Of a DNA stretch of 64,000 bases, positions 34,147 through 43,733 are shown one piece after another. A program made the position numbers and the translations under genes. A model generated the notes under the pieces. That model was given only the letters and a program-made list of their open reading frames with translations, searched no databases and was not told the DNA's origin. The first letter of the stretch is position 1, and each line of letters opens with the position of its first letter. Origin of the DNA: an uncultured Cyclobacteriaceae bacterium (GTDB taxonomy: Bacteria; Bacteroidota; Bacteroidia; Cytophagales; Cyclobacteriaceae); assembly GCA_947492745.1 (NCBI GenBank), contig CANLOE010000002.1, positions 62,001-126,000 on the forward strand. Reading direction: 5' to 3'.

Positions 34147-36333
34147 TCAAAACGGAGATAGCTCACCCTTGCCTTCTTTTATCCAATAGCGCCGGTCCAT
34201 AGGCACCTCCTTGAACACCTCCTTACTGCGCTGTGCATTAGGCCATTGTACCTGTATCTCTCTTATGGAACCCGCTTGGCCCAATCCAAGTTCCGCTTGC
34301 AGACTATTGGCACCAAAAGAACCTCCGGTACCTACCTGATGATAGATATCCCTTACTTTCTCCCCTTCTCGTAAACTAACCTTTATAACGGCCCCAATCG
34401 CAGACCTATTCGAAGTGGTTCCTTCCAGTCTTAGTGTTATCCAATGATTGCCAAAGCCGGGGTTTTCAAACAGCATGTTCGGATAGACATCACTTTCTAC
34501 CGCCCCTCCCACTTGATGGTAGATGTCCTGATCACCATCATTATCGATATCCCCAAAAGCTACTCCATGGCCTTTTTGTATCTGCCCGAAACCACCAGCC
34601 GTTGTTATGTCCTGAAAATATTTCCCCTTATGGTTACGGTACATGCGATTGGGCACTACCGCCCATAAGTTGAACTCTCCCGTGCCGGCATAAAAATCGG
34701 GATAACCATCGTTTTCCAAATCACCGAAATTTGCTCCCATGGTGTACAACAAGGCATTCAGCCCCATACGCTCCGTAGCATCCGTAAAGGTAAGGTCACC
34801 ATTGTTCAGGTACAACCTAGGAGTATCCCCATCAAAAGTCTGCCCTCGATAGTCTTTGAGTACCTCTTGGGCGATGGTGTAGGAGCGCGCATTATTGTAG
34901 CCAAAAACAAGAATATCCTGCCACCCATCATTGTTGACATCCCAGAACCAAGTGGGAAAACTGTAGGCAGGTGCGGCCACTCCGGCACTATCTGCTATCT
35001 CCTCGAACTCCCAGCTGTTCCTACTATGACCTCCTTTATTGTGGAACAATAGGTTGCGGCCTCCATATACGGACAGGTAGAGATCGGGCAGTCCATCGTT
35101 ATCGATATCCCCCCAGTTTGCTCCTTTGATGAATTGATTGATTTCCATGTCCAGATGGGGAGCCATGTCGGTGAAGGTGCCGTCACCATTGTTGACATAA
35201 AGTGCTGAAGGTTTTTTCTTTGCACCGCTCTCATTACCTACAAAAATATCCAGATGACCATCCAAGTTAAAATCTGCTACTGCTACAGTACCCGTGGGCA
35301 ACAGTGAGAAAAGACCCGCTGCGCGGGTAGCATCCGTAAACCTGCCCTCCCCCAAATTCATCAGCAGTGAATTGGGCATGCGCCCAAACTCCTGCAACCA
35401 AGCTCCTCTCCCCACAAAAATATCGGTGAGGCCATTGTTATCGAAATCTGCATGCACCGTATTGAGTCCTGCCGTCAATCCCAACAGACCACTTTCCTCA
35501 GTAGTCTCTCTGAAAGTAGCGTCCCCGTTATTGAGATAAAGCCGGCATTGGTCTTCGAGGCTATATCCTGTGGTAAAAATATCCAGTAAACCATCATTAT
35601 TGAAATCTTCCAGATTGCTCCCTCCAGCATGATTGCCCGTAGCTACACCAGCTTGCATCGCGATATCATGAAATACGAGAAATGCAGTATCGGAAGCAAA
35701 AATATCGGGCGAAATCAAGTATGCTTCGGGCACTCGATTCGGATATTTTCCCGCTGCCATATAGGCAATATTGAGAAACCATAGCGATTGCAGATCGGTA
35801 CTGTCATGATCGATCAGGCGTTCGTAGGTCAAAACGGCCTTTGCTATAGCGCTACTGTCCCTATGCACTCCTCCGGGTTGTATGGGAACAATACAGGATT
35901 GTGGGTGATGGTTGTCAATGCAGTTGGTTTGCTCTGCCTGTCTCAAATAGGCCAGAGCAAGTATTTTGTAGTGCCTTACATTGTTTTTCGTTACGGGTTC
36001 CCGTCCATTCAGAAAGGCTTCCAACCGCTCGATACAAGTGCTGTTATCTCCTTTCATTAGCAGCAGTAATGCATAGTCCAATTCCTTATCCTTGACCAGC
36101 TGCGGTGGAGTATATTGGAGGTCTCTTTTATATTTTCGGAGAATGGCCGTTGTAAAATAGGGATAGAGGCTACGGGCATCCCTCTGGGCACTATCGCTCA
36201 AAGAGGACAGGTAGTTTGCCATCTCCACTGTCGATTCGCTGCGGTACTCTTCTTTTGAAGGTGCCGTGGAGCAGGAACAAAGCGAAAAAAGGAGGATAGC
36301 CAAGAGGGATATGAAATAGTTATACGTTTTCAT
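34147..36333 (-). CDS. FG-GAP/VCBS-repeat lipoprotein with ASPIC/UnbV C-terminal domain (CRTAC1-like)
   Basis: 728 residues. Lipoprotein signal (LLAILLFSLCSCS). The first 200 residues are helical and TPR-like. Then follows a long series of Ca-binding-type repeats (DFNNDGLLDIFTTG, DFDNNGLTDIFVG, DFNLDGHLDIFVG, DIDNDGLPDLYLS, DVNNDGWQDILVF, DLENDGYPDFYAG, DIDNDGDQDIYHQ), predicted to form a beta-propeller. The end is an ASPIC/UnbV domain (SNRSAIGAVIKVSLREG, YHQVGTGGSFGANS, LGLGQAGSIREIQVQWPN). Such proteins are abundant near SusC/SusD genes in marine Bacteroidota and are thought to act in surface binding; the ligand is unknown. It is separated from the larger ASPIC gene by a repeat cluster. Confidence 0.93.
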   Translation of the reverse strand: MKTYNYFISLLAILLFSLCSCSTAPSKEEYRSESTVEMANYLSSLSDSAQRDARSLYPYFTTAILRKYKRDLQYTPPQLVKDKELDYALLLLMKGDNSTCIERLEAFLNGREPVTKNNVRHYKILALAYLRQAEQTNCIDNHHPQSCIVPIQPGGVHRDSSAIAKAVLTYERLIDHDSTDLQSLWFLNIAYMAAGKYPNRVPEAYLISPDIFASDTAFLVFHDIAMQAGVATGNHAGGSNLEDFNNDGLLDIFTTGYSLEDQCRLYLNNGDATFRETTEESGLLGLTAGLNTVHADFDNNGLTDIFVGRGAWLQEFGRMPNSLLMNLGEGRFTDATRAAGLFSLLPTGTVAVADFNLDGHLDIFVGNESGAKKKPSALYVNNGDGTFTDMAPHLDMEINQFIKGANWGDIDNDGLPDLYLSVYGGRNLLFHNKGGHSRNSWEFEEIADSAGVAAPAYSFPTWFWDVNNDGWQDILVFGYNNARSYTIAQEVLKDYRGQTFDGDTPRLYLNNGDLTFTDATERMGLNALLYTMGANFGDLENDGYPDFYAGTGEFNLWAVVPNRMYRNHKGKYFQDITTAGGFGQIQKGHGVAFGDIDNDGDQDIYHQVGGAVESDVYPNMLFENPGFGNHWITLRLEGTTSNRSAIGAVIKVSLREGEKVRDIYHQVGTGGSFGANSLQAELGLGQAGSIREIQVQWPNAQRSKEVFKEVPMDRRYWIKEGKGELSPF

Positions 36334-36364
36334 GATAGGTGCTTTTCAAAAAGCGGATATTATA

Positions 36365-36528
36365 CTCAAGAAAAAATGAAATGGGAAACCTTATAGGCAA
36401 TGGCCAAAGAGAAAAATCCGTATAGTGTTGAACCGTTACGGGTAGACGTGTTATTAGGGAGCTTTAGAAAATAGTGGCACCTAAGTTTACAACTTATCTT
36501 GTCCCAAATCAATTGCGTTTAGGTATAT
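36365..36528 (+). repeat. Dispersed repeat R6, copy 2
   Basis: Matches 1604-1763 along its full length (for example CTTTAGAAAATAGTGGCACC, TCCCAAATCAATTGCGTTTA). Starts about 30 bp upstream of the smaller ASPIC gene and so may carry its promoter. Confidence 0.7.
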
Positions 36529-36593
36529 CACTATTTTGATTGAAAAATTCCGATGATACTGCAAGGTTGCACACCACCGGAATTCTGACTTTA

Positions 36594-36759
36594 ACCCAAA
36601 TTGATCGATAGAAATCGTGATGAGCGTATAAATAGCAAAATACCGGCCATTTGGATTCGTTCGGCATAGCACCGCTATGGTGAATGAAGACTGGTAGGAA
36701 AAGCTTCCGGTAGGAAGCTATTTATGCGCGGAATAGGTTCTCTATTGATCATTTTGGGT
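36594..36759 (-). mobile_element. R3' palindromic element, uninterrupted
   Basis: 166 bp from ACCCAAATTGATCGATAG to CTATTGATCATTTTGGGT with centre CATAGCACCGCTATGG. It gives the empty site (TAA at 36629-36631) for the R1 insertion at 17406. Left flank TTA, right flank CAA, so its own duplication is not preserved. Confidence 0.85.
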
Positions 36760-36803
36760 CAAAGCCCTAACTGTCCAAAGAAAATTGATCAAGAAGTGAT
36801 TTA

Positions 36804-36962
36804 TACAAACTTAGCTTTCAAATATCGCCTATCTTCCTGTTCATTTTGCTTCACTCTGCGTGGACAATCCTCGGGATAGCGCTGCTATTCCTGCGGTTAT
36901 CGCCTTGATTGAAACAAAATGACCCGCGGAATCTTATACGACATTTAAAACCTAAATTTGTA
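36804..36962 (+). mobile_element. R1 palindromic element (MITE-like)
   Basis: 159 bp from TACAAACTTAGCTTTC to CCTAAATTTGTA with TTA on both sides (36801-36803, 36963-36965). It seems to sit inside a copy of repeat R7. Confidence 0.9.
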
Positions 36963-37088
36963 TTAGACTTTTTCTTTTACCTACAAATTTCACATTTAGC
37001 ACCCTTATTTTGTCTTTTTCAAGTTCTGTAGCTTTAGCTATGCGATGGAAAAAACCTCCATCAGGACACAAAAGCCAAAATCACTTCA
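36963..37088 (+). repeat. Dispersed repeat R7, copy 1, bounded by R1 and R2x
   Basis: Matches 60021-60178: TAGACTTTTTCTTTTACCT, CACATTTAGCA, TTTTGTCTTTTT and AAAAGCCAAAAT recur in order. The left part of the repeat (AAGTGAT) lies before the R1 insertion. Confidence 0.6.
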
Positions 37089-37255
37089 ACCCAAAATGTT
37101 CGTTGGAACTTCGTCATGAGGACTTAAATGGCAATGAATCAGTGCGTTTTCTTGGGTTCAGCGTAGCACCGCTACGGTGAATTCAAAAAACGCATTCATT
37201 TACTGATTTGAAGTTAGTTAAGTCCGGAATAGATTTTCCAATGGACATTTTGGGC
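37089..37255 (+). mobile_element. R2x palindromic element (MITE-like)
   Basis: 167 bp from ACCCAAAATGTTCGTTGG to CAATGGACATTTTGGGC, flanked by TCA on both sides (37086-37088, 37256-37258). Inverted relative to the copy at 20694. It ends 48 bp from the stop codon of the Calx-beta gene. Confidence 0.85.
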
Positions 37256-37303
37256 TCAATGACAATACTCAAGCACCCTTCGGGTCAAGGATACCATATT
37301 TTT

Positions 37304-38446
37304 TCAATCATCTTCCTTTTCCAGACGAAGAACGACTTTATTATTGACATCGGACAATTGCAGTTCATCATCCATCTCATCGGGTACCAGTATCCCCAAC
37401 TCTGATAAGGAAACGGTCACAAAAGTAGGGTCTGTCTTGAATGCCTCTTCTTCTATAGTGAAGGGAAAAGAACGTTCCACTTCACCCTTGTTGAATATGA
37501 CAGCGTCTTTTAGAGTAATCCCATCCATATCCGAAAAAGAGAAGCCCGCCCCAACGGTGAAATCCATAGCTTTGCTCAAGGTAACTTTCAATGAATAATC
37601 CCCGGGTTTCTCGATTTTCAATGTATCCGATGCTCGTCTTTCAAAAGCGATTATCTTCAAATCGTCTATAATAGTAAATGTTGATGTACTGTTGCCCAAG
37701 ACAGTCTCATTATCACTGCCATCCTCCACAACAACATTATCCAGCGTAATTGTAAATTTTCCATTATCCTCAAACAGCTTATCATCCAGTATCCGGACAT
37801 ACAGGAGCGTGTCCTGATCTCCCGCTTTGAGCAGTACTGGATTTGGGGAAAGTACTTTATAATCTATTCCTTCTGTAGCGCTTCCCGAAAGGGAATAGCC
37901 TACCGACACATCCCCATCCAAAGGGGAAGATATAGTGATGGGTATGAACACGGTATCTCCTTCACTGTTTACGTCTTCGGCAAAATCCGTGTCGCTTGTA
38001 AGGTTTATGGTCTTTATATCATCAATGGTCTTGAACGAAGTGACTTTCTGGTTGCTTCCATCGCTGATGGTCACACCGTTGTCCGCTCCTATCAGGGAAA
38101 AGGTAAGGTCCATGGTGTCCCTTTCCAATATTTTATCGTCAGGCATGGGGATGACCAGCTCTACTTGCCTATCATCATTGGGAATGACCACCGTACCCCT
38201 AACGGGACCGGCCAAACCCTCCAGCTCATAATCAACGGTCACATCCACCCCTGCATCGCCTATGTATCGGATGATGAACTTGGCTTCATCTCCCTCTTCA
38301 ACGAAGCCATCGGGAGTACCGGCAATCTCTACTGAACCCGAACCGGATACCGACTCGTCATCCGAACAGGAAAGTGTAAAAACAGTCATTATCAGAGCAA
38401 GGCAATAGCTCCACCTGAGGTTTGTTTTCTTGGTATGAATATTCAT
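37304..38446 (-). CDS. Calx-beta-domain surface lipoprotein
   Basis: 380 residues. Lipoprotein signal with lipobox Cys in MTVFTLSCSDDESVSG; the acidic residues just after the Cys fit the Bacteroidota surface-export rule. Three Calx-beta-type modules follow, recognised by VPIPMPDDKILE-like, YVRILDDKLFEDNGKFTITLDN and TIDDIK / IIDDLK segments, with acidic Ca-binding loops. The third module is less regular. It lies 51 bp after the large ASPIC gene on the same strand and so is probably co-transcribed with SusC and SusD. By position it may act as an accessory glycan-binding lipoprotein (a SusE/F-like role), which is inference. No catalytic motif. Confidence 0.85.
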   Translation of the reverse strand: MNIHTKKTNLRWSYCLALIMTVFTLSCSDDESVSGSGSVEIAGTPDGFVEEGDEAKFIIRYIGDAGVDVTVDYELEGLAGPVRGTVVIPNDDRQVELVIPMPDDKILERDTMDLTFSLIGADNGVTISDGSNQKVTSFKTIDDIKTINLTSDTDFAEDVNSEGDTVFIPITISSPLDGDVSVGYSLSGSATEGIDYKVLSPNPVLLKAGDQDTLLYVRILDDKLFEDNGKFTITLDNVVVEDGSDNETVLGNSTSTFTIIDDLKIIAFERRASDTLKIEKPGDYSLKVTLSKAMDFTVGAGFSFSDMDGITLKDAVIFNKGEVERSFPFTIEEEAFKTDPTFVTVSLSELGILVPDEMDDELQLSDVNNKVVLRLEKEDD

Positions 38447-38497
38447 GTGTATTTTCTTTTAAATTGGTTCTAATCATCATTTGTTCATGAGCAAAAA

Positions 38498-41400
38498 TTA
38501 AGGAGAAGTAATCATGCCTCTTTGACTTTTTCGCTCATTTTTCTTGTATAATATCAAAGGCCCATCGTTATTGGCAAACGCCATCAACTGGCCCAATACC
38601 GATTGTATCGGTGCTATTTTTTTGGTATCAAAGGGTATATAAAAGCCGCTTTCTCTATAAGACAATACTTTGAACTCCCCATTGCCCTTACCCTTCAAAA
38701 GAAATCCGTATCCCGCATCGTTTCTGGGGGTCTCGACTTCAGAGACGTACAAGTTACCTCCCATGACCATATCCTGATGCCCATCTTGGTCATAATCCAT
38801 TACGACGATATCATTGACAGAAGAGACCTGCACTGCATCGGGCAGTGTTTTCATTTTAAATCGGCCCTTTCCTTGATTCTCAATGTATACACTGGCGAAA
38901 TTCCAAGCTTGGTAATGGATGGCCTTTTCCAGTGCGTCCGGGGTGTATATCTGTTCTAGATCGGCACTGGCAAATGAATTGTAGTCCTTGAATTTTTTAG
39001 CAATAGTAGGCATTTGCTCCGAAGAGCACTGTTTTCCCCTTACAGGAAACTGCTCTTCGCCTTCATAATAGCCCAGGACGATATCCAGATTTCCATTGCC
39101 ATCAAAATCATGCGCATAGATATCAAAGGAGGACTCTTTATCAGCTTTATACTTATAGTTCAGGCCCAAATTGCCCAGAACAAAATCCTCATCACCATCA
39201 TTATCAAAGTCAGCGGCCTCGATACAGTTCCACCAACCGGTGCTTTTAGCTATGCCCAGACCATCCGACTTTAACCGCCAGTTGCCATTACGGTTTTCCA
39301 GGACAGTAATGGGCATCCATTCTCCTACCAGAATCATATCCATATCCCCATCCTCATCGAAATCTTGCCAGAGCGCGTCACTGACCATGCCTATATTTTT
39401 CAAATCGGGAGCCTTGTGGTCAGTGACATCTTTAAAGACAATTTTATCTGTCTTGCTCTTGTTTTCCAATAACTGGCTAGAGGCGGGCATCGGATAGCGA
39501 CCGGGAATATACCGTCCTCCCACCAACAGATCGATATCACCATCCGCATCATAATCAATAGGACGTACACAACTGCCACTACTAGTGATGTGCTGGGGCA
39601 AGGCTTGCTTCTCGTACCGAAATCGACCTTTTCCATCGTTACTGTAAACACGGTCTTGGTAGTGTACCGACCCTTCTTCGTACTCATTACTACCACTGAC
39701 GACATATAGGTCTTGGTCACCATCATTATCCATATCTACGAAGATAGCATCGATATCCTCATGGAGTTTTTCCATGTTTTCCAACGGCAATGGGGTCGCC
39801 TCGAACTCGCCCGTAGACAATTGTCTGAATACGTACCCGATGCTACCTATAGCTCCTCCAATGTAAAAATCCTCTCTACCATCATTATCTATATCTGCTA
39901 CCGCGAGTGCCGGACCTAATTGGGATAATTTGTGGGGCAACAATAGTTCTTTTTCAAAGTCATTGTAGTGGCTATCTTCATGAAGGTACAGTTCTCTGAG
40001 TTTTTTACCTACTGCCGAAAACACAGGATACTTGGTGCCGACAAACGGTTGTGCTTTAGCATCAGGTATATCGACTGCATCACCGTAAGCTATACCGATG
40101 CACTGACCTGCTTTAATATCATTCTTTACCACTGCCTTACCATCAGGCCACTGTACTTTCAGTTCCAATACTTCTTTTTGATTTCCAAGACCAAAATGAA
40201 GCACATTTCCTACGGAAGATTGATATCCTCTGACGGTAGTATGCTCTTGGTATTGCATGCCGGCCTTGGTTTTCAGATAGACCTTGGTCCCCAAGCCATT
40301 TGGGTTGTCTTTCGGTCCTTTCAGCTTTACCTGAAGGTAATGCATCCGGTTAAAATCAGTAGCTCTGTTTTCAAAAACAGTGGCTACGGAGTCTATATTA
40401 TTGATGATGATTTCCAAATCACCATCATTGTCCAGATCGGCATAAGCAGCTCCGTTTGAAAACCCTTCAAATTTCAGATTCCATTGCTTATTGACCTTTT
40501 CAAAACGCTGTCCGTTGTTTTTGAAAATAAAATTGTCCATCTTTTTAGAGGGCATCCTATCACTCGCCTCCACAAAGGATAGTTCATTGTACTTTAGCTT
40601 TAAGCTGATATCCATGCGCTCTATCCATCGGAAAAAATCCCTATTATTGATATCCCTTCGTGTGCCATTACTGATGAAGAGATCCTTTAGTCCGTCATTA
40701 TCAAAATCTGCCATCAATGGTGCCCAGCTCCAGTCTGTCCTGTCCATACCGCTGATTTTTGCATGGTCTCCAAAAAAGGGTTTACCGTTATCCCGAATAC
40801 CTTTATTTACCTGTAATACATTGTACATGTACTGATAGTGAAATCCTGCTTTGACATTGGCCCAAAACCCGGAAATGTTCATACCGGACATATTGGCCTT
40901 TTCCCTGAAATGATCGAAAGGGGCCATATCTACCTGCATGAGGTCCAGAAGGCCATCATTATTATGGTCGGCAGCATCTACGCCCATTCCGTAAAAAGCA
41001 GTATGGGGCATGGTTTCCTGTAGTGATTCCTTAAAAGTACCGTCTCCATTATTGAGATAAAAATAATCGGGAAGATTGAAGTCATTGGAAAGGTAGAGGT
41101 CAGCATGACCATCGTTATTAAAGTCCGAACTGATAACACCTACTGTCATGCCATAGGCCAGCAAACCTGCTTCTTCAGTGACATCGCTGAAAGTATGGTC
41201 CCCATTGTTCCTATATAAGTGGCCGGATTGCTCCCAACGTACCTTATCCATTCGCTGGCGGTAATAATCGGTAACCGCATTGAAAGGCGTAGGCTCATAA
41301 TTGGCCACAAAGACATCGTTGTCTCCATCATTGTCATAATCAAGAAAAGTGGCCTGTATACTATAACCGCTGTCGGCAAGGCCATAAGCTTCGGCCTGAT

Positions 41401-41893
41401 CTTCAAAATGGGGTACTCCATCATCATCGAGACCCTGATTGATGTAGAGTATATTCTTTCGCGATTGCCACTTCCCTGCGACAGACACATAAATATCCAT
41501 GAGGCCATCGGCATTGACATCCGACATGGCACAACCCGTTACCCAACGGCTATCCGCGAGTACACCGGATACCTTAGAGATATCTTCGAATTTTAGGTTC
41601 CCTTTGTTCAAGTACAGTCTATTGGCCACTTGATTACCGGTAAAATAGAGGTCCTGTAGACCATCATTATTGACGTCTCCCACGGCCACACCTCCACCCA
41701 TGTAAAAATAACCGTATTGAAAGTAGTTCATACTATCGTTTACAGTAAGGTGATTAGCAAAGTCGATGCCCGTATCTATAGCACTTCTCTGTTCAAACAA
41801 GACAGGGTCAACCATTATTTCTTTCTTCTCACCTGTACAAGCTCCGAATACAAATAGGCTTGACAATAGGTAATAGGTAAAATGTGCGCTCAT
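38498..41893 (-). CDS. Large FG-GAP/VCBS-repeat lipoprotein with internal ASPIC/UnbV domain
   Basis: 1131 residues. Short lipoprotein signal (LLSSLFVFGAC). Two blocks of FG-GAP/VCBS repeats: one before the middle (DVNNDGLQDLYFTG, DVNADGLMDIYVS, DYDNDGDNDVFVA, DFNNDGHADLYLS, DFDNDGLKDLFIS, DLDNDGDLEIIIN) and one after it (DIDNDGREDFYIG, DMDNDGDQDLYVV, DYDADGDIDLLVG, DFDEDGDMDMILV, DFDNDGDEDFVLG, DFDGNGNLDIVLG, DYDQDGHQDMVMG). Between them is an ASPIC/UnbV domain (NGLGTKVYLKTKAG, HFGLGNQKEVLELKVQWPDG). This two-propeller layout is common directly after susD in marine Bacteroidota. It is probably surface-exposed, calcium-stabilised and carbohydrate-associated, with unknown ligand. Confidence 0.94.
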   Translation of the reverse strand: MSAHFTYYLLSSLFVFGACTGEKKEIMVDPVLFEQRSAIDTGIDFANHLTVNDSMNYFQYGYFYMGGGVAVGDVNNDGLQDLYFTGNQVANRLYLNKGNLKFEDISKVSGVLADSRWVTGCAMSDVNADGLMDIYVSVAGKWQSRKNILYINQGLDDDGVPHFEDQAEAYGLADSGYSIQATFLDYDNDGDNDVFVANYEPTPFNAVTDYYRQRMDKVRWEQSGHLYRNNGDHTFSDVTEEAGLLAYGMTVGVISSDFNNDGHADLYLSNDFNLPDYFYLNNGDGTFKESLQETMPHTAFYGMGVDAADHNNDGLLDLMQVDMAPFDHFREKANMSGMNISGFWANVKAGFHYQYMYNVLQVNKGIRDNGKPFFGDHAKISGMDRTDWSWAPLMADFDNDGLKDLFISNGTRRDINNRDFFRWIERMDISLKLKYNELSFVEASDRMPSKKMDNFIFKNNGQRFEKVNKQWNLKFEGFSNGAAYADLDNDGDLEIIINNIDSVATVFENRATDFNRMHYLQVKLKGPKDNPNGLGTKVYLKTKAGMQYQEHTTVRGYQSSVGNVLHFGLGNQKEVLELKVQWPDGKAVVKNDIKAGQCIGIAYGDAVDIPDAKAQPFVGTKYPVFSAVGKKLRELYLHEDSHYNDFEKELLLPHKLSQLGPALAVADIDNDGREDFYIGGAIGSIGYVFRQLSTGEFEATPLPLENMEKLHEDIDAIFVDMDNDGDQDLYVVSGSNEYEEGSVHYQDRVYSNDGKGRFRYEKQALPQHITSSGSCVRPIDYDADGDIDLLVGGRYIPGRYPMPASSQLLENKSKTDKIVFKDVTDHKAPDLKNIGMVSDALWQDFDEDGDMDMILVGEWMPITVLENRNGNWRLKSDGLGIAKSTGWWNCIEAADFDNDGDEDFVLGNLGLNYKYKADKESSFDIYAHDFDGNGNLDIVLGYYEGEEQFPVRGKQCSSEQMPTIAKKFKDYNSFASADLEQIYTPDALEKAIHYQAWNFASVYIENQGKGRFKMKTLPDAVQVSSVNDIVVMDYDQDGHQDMVMGGNLYVSEVETPRNDAGYGFLLKGKGNGEFKVLSYRESGFYIPFDTKKIAPIQSVLGQLMAFANNDGPLILYKKNERKSQRGMITSP

Positions 41894-41978
41894 TGTTCAG
41901 TCTCGACAGTAGATTTAGATTTAGTGGCCTTACCCTTGTGATGAGAAACAAGGATAAAGCCATTAAAATCATACTTTT

Positions 41979-43526
41979 CTAATTCCAACCCGGGTTGTTT
42001 GGGGCCAAACTGGGAGACCTTCTGATTTCGCTATCAGGGATAGGAAACAGTTCGTGTTTGCCCGTCACAAAACCTTCTGTTCCCAATACCGCATCGGCTC
42101 TGTTCCATCGGACCAAATCGAGAAAGCGGTAACCTTCGAAGGCCAGCTCTAATCTTCGTTCTTTGACGATGGCATCGAACAGGGCATCTCCACCCGCCGT
42201 CACCGGAGAGAGGCCGACCCGACTTCTCACTTTGTTCAGCTCGGTCATGGCACGAGCATCATTACCGTTTCTATTATGTGCCTCGGCAGCCATCAAAAGA
42301 ACATCAGCATAACGCAATAACCTCCAATTGGTCGCATAGTTCAACTGGGCTACAATTTCATCATCGGTTTCTGTCGCATACGAGCCGTACTTTCTCCTAA
42401 CAAACCCTTCATAATCGAATATATCATCGGCAGGATTCACTCCGCTACCGAATTGTCCTCCATTAGCGACGAATTCGCTCTGACTCATCACTGTGTGTCG
42501 TCTTCTTTCCGTATCTCCCGCATCGATAAAGGCCTGAAACATCTCTTTAGTAGGGTAATTGCCACCCCATCCTACATTTAGGGAATCCACCCCCGTAAGA
42601 AACTGATTTTCCCTTGGCCCCATAAACTGGATATGTATATTACTCTCCGCTGCTGTAGACCCCCATGGAAAAGGATTGGCACCCCAGTCATAGCCTTGAG
42701 AGCTCACATATGAGGTCTCTAGTAAGGATTCTACACCAAACTCCCCTTCTGCGGAGAAAATACGGCCAAAATCACTCTCTAAAGCGTACTCCCCGGAATT
42801 GATGACTTCATCAAACAATCGTGCCGCATCCCCCCACTCTTCTTGGTAAAGGTGTGCTTTTCCCAAAAAGGCCTGTGCCGTTCCTTTGGACATCCTGAAT
42901 TTATTGGCGGCACTATATGCGCTCTTCAATGGTAAATCAGGAATGGCCTCCATAAGGTCTTTTTCTATCTGACCATAGACCGTTGCTACAGCAGTTCTTG
43001 GTTGATCGTATTCGCTCGGAACCAGCTCTTCCAAAATCAAAGGTACGTCTCCGAAAAGCGATACCAGCTCGAAGTAATAATAGGCTCTTAACGCTTTAGC
43101 TTCGGCGATAGCCTGCTTTTTCACCTCTGTATCGGCTTCTGTATTATTGATAACAAGGTTAGCCCTGAAAACACCATAGTACTGCATGGTCCATACTCCC
43201 AATACCTTATCGCTTGCAGCATCAAAAGTATAACGGTCCAAAGCCACATAACCCGGCTGGTCGCCCGCATCAGCGCCACCAGCGGTACCCTCATCGGAAG
43301 GAAGCGTTTTTAATAATAATGGACTGGCCCAACCCTGCGAATTGTTATGCCACTGCAATATGTCATACACTGATATCAGTGCTTCTTCCGCATCCTGATC
43401 GGTCTCGTAAAAACCCTCTACTGACAACTGGCCCGTATTCTCCACTTCCAGAAAGTCGGAACAGGCTATCACCATTAAGACAATGGAAGTGAGCGTCCCT
43501 ATTTTATATATCCAAGATTTTTTCAT
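41979..43526 (-). CDS. SusD/RagB-family glycan-binding lipoprotein
   Basis: 515 residues. Lipoprotein signal with lipobox Cys in VLMVIACSDFLEV. The SusD fold is marked by the conserved opening (YETDQDAEEALISVYDILQ), helical TPR-like repeats (AEAKALRAYYYFELVSLFGDVPLI; GTAQAFLGKAHLYQEEWGDAARLFDEVI) and the C-terminal RYADVLLMAAEAHNRNGN, LNKVRSRVGL, IVKERRLELAFEGYRFLDLVRW and HELFPIPDSEI. It forms the lid of the SusC transporter at the outer membrane and captures the glycan. The tandem order after SusC (207 bp apart) and before the ASPIC gene (85 bp) indicates one operon. Confidence 0.97.
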   Translation of the reverse strand: MKKSWIYKIGTLTSIVLMVIACSDFLEVENTGQLSVEGFYETDQDAEEALISVYDILQWHNNSQGWASPLLLKTLPSDEGTAGGADAGDQPGYVALDRYTFDAASDKVLGVWTMQYYGVFRANLVINNTEADTEVKKQAIAEAKALRAYYYFELVSLFGDVPLILEELVPSEYDQPRTAVATVYGQIEKDLMEAIPDLPLKSAYSAANKFRMSKGTAQAFLGKAHLYQEEWGDAARLFDEVINSGEYALESDFGRIFSAEGEFGVESLLETSYVSSQGYDWGANPFPWGSTAAESNIHIQFMGPRENQFLTGVDSLNVGWGGNYPTKEMFQAFIDAGDTERRRHTVMSQSEFVANGGQFGSGVNPADDIFDYEGFVRRKYGSYATETDDEIVAQLNYATNWRLLRYADVLLMAAEAHNRNGNDARAMTELNKVRSRVGLSPVTAGGDALFDAIVKERRLELAFEGYRFLDLVRWNRADAVLGTEGFVTGKHELFPIPDSEIRRSPSLAPNNPGWN

Positions 43527-43733
43527 TTCTCTATTGTTTATGCAATTTTGATATTTTTTCTTATCGAAGTGATCTGGATTTTTTCTTCGGCTACAATATA
43601 ACTGGCTTCACTCTTATTTTTACTTTTCACTCGTGGCGTAACCATGGCCATGCCGCCCGGAAAAAATTTCAATAGAGCAAATAATCTTTCATTTTCACCC
43701 TGAGATAAAAAGTCAAAATCACTTCATTTCAAA

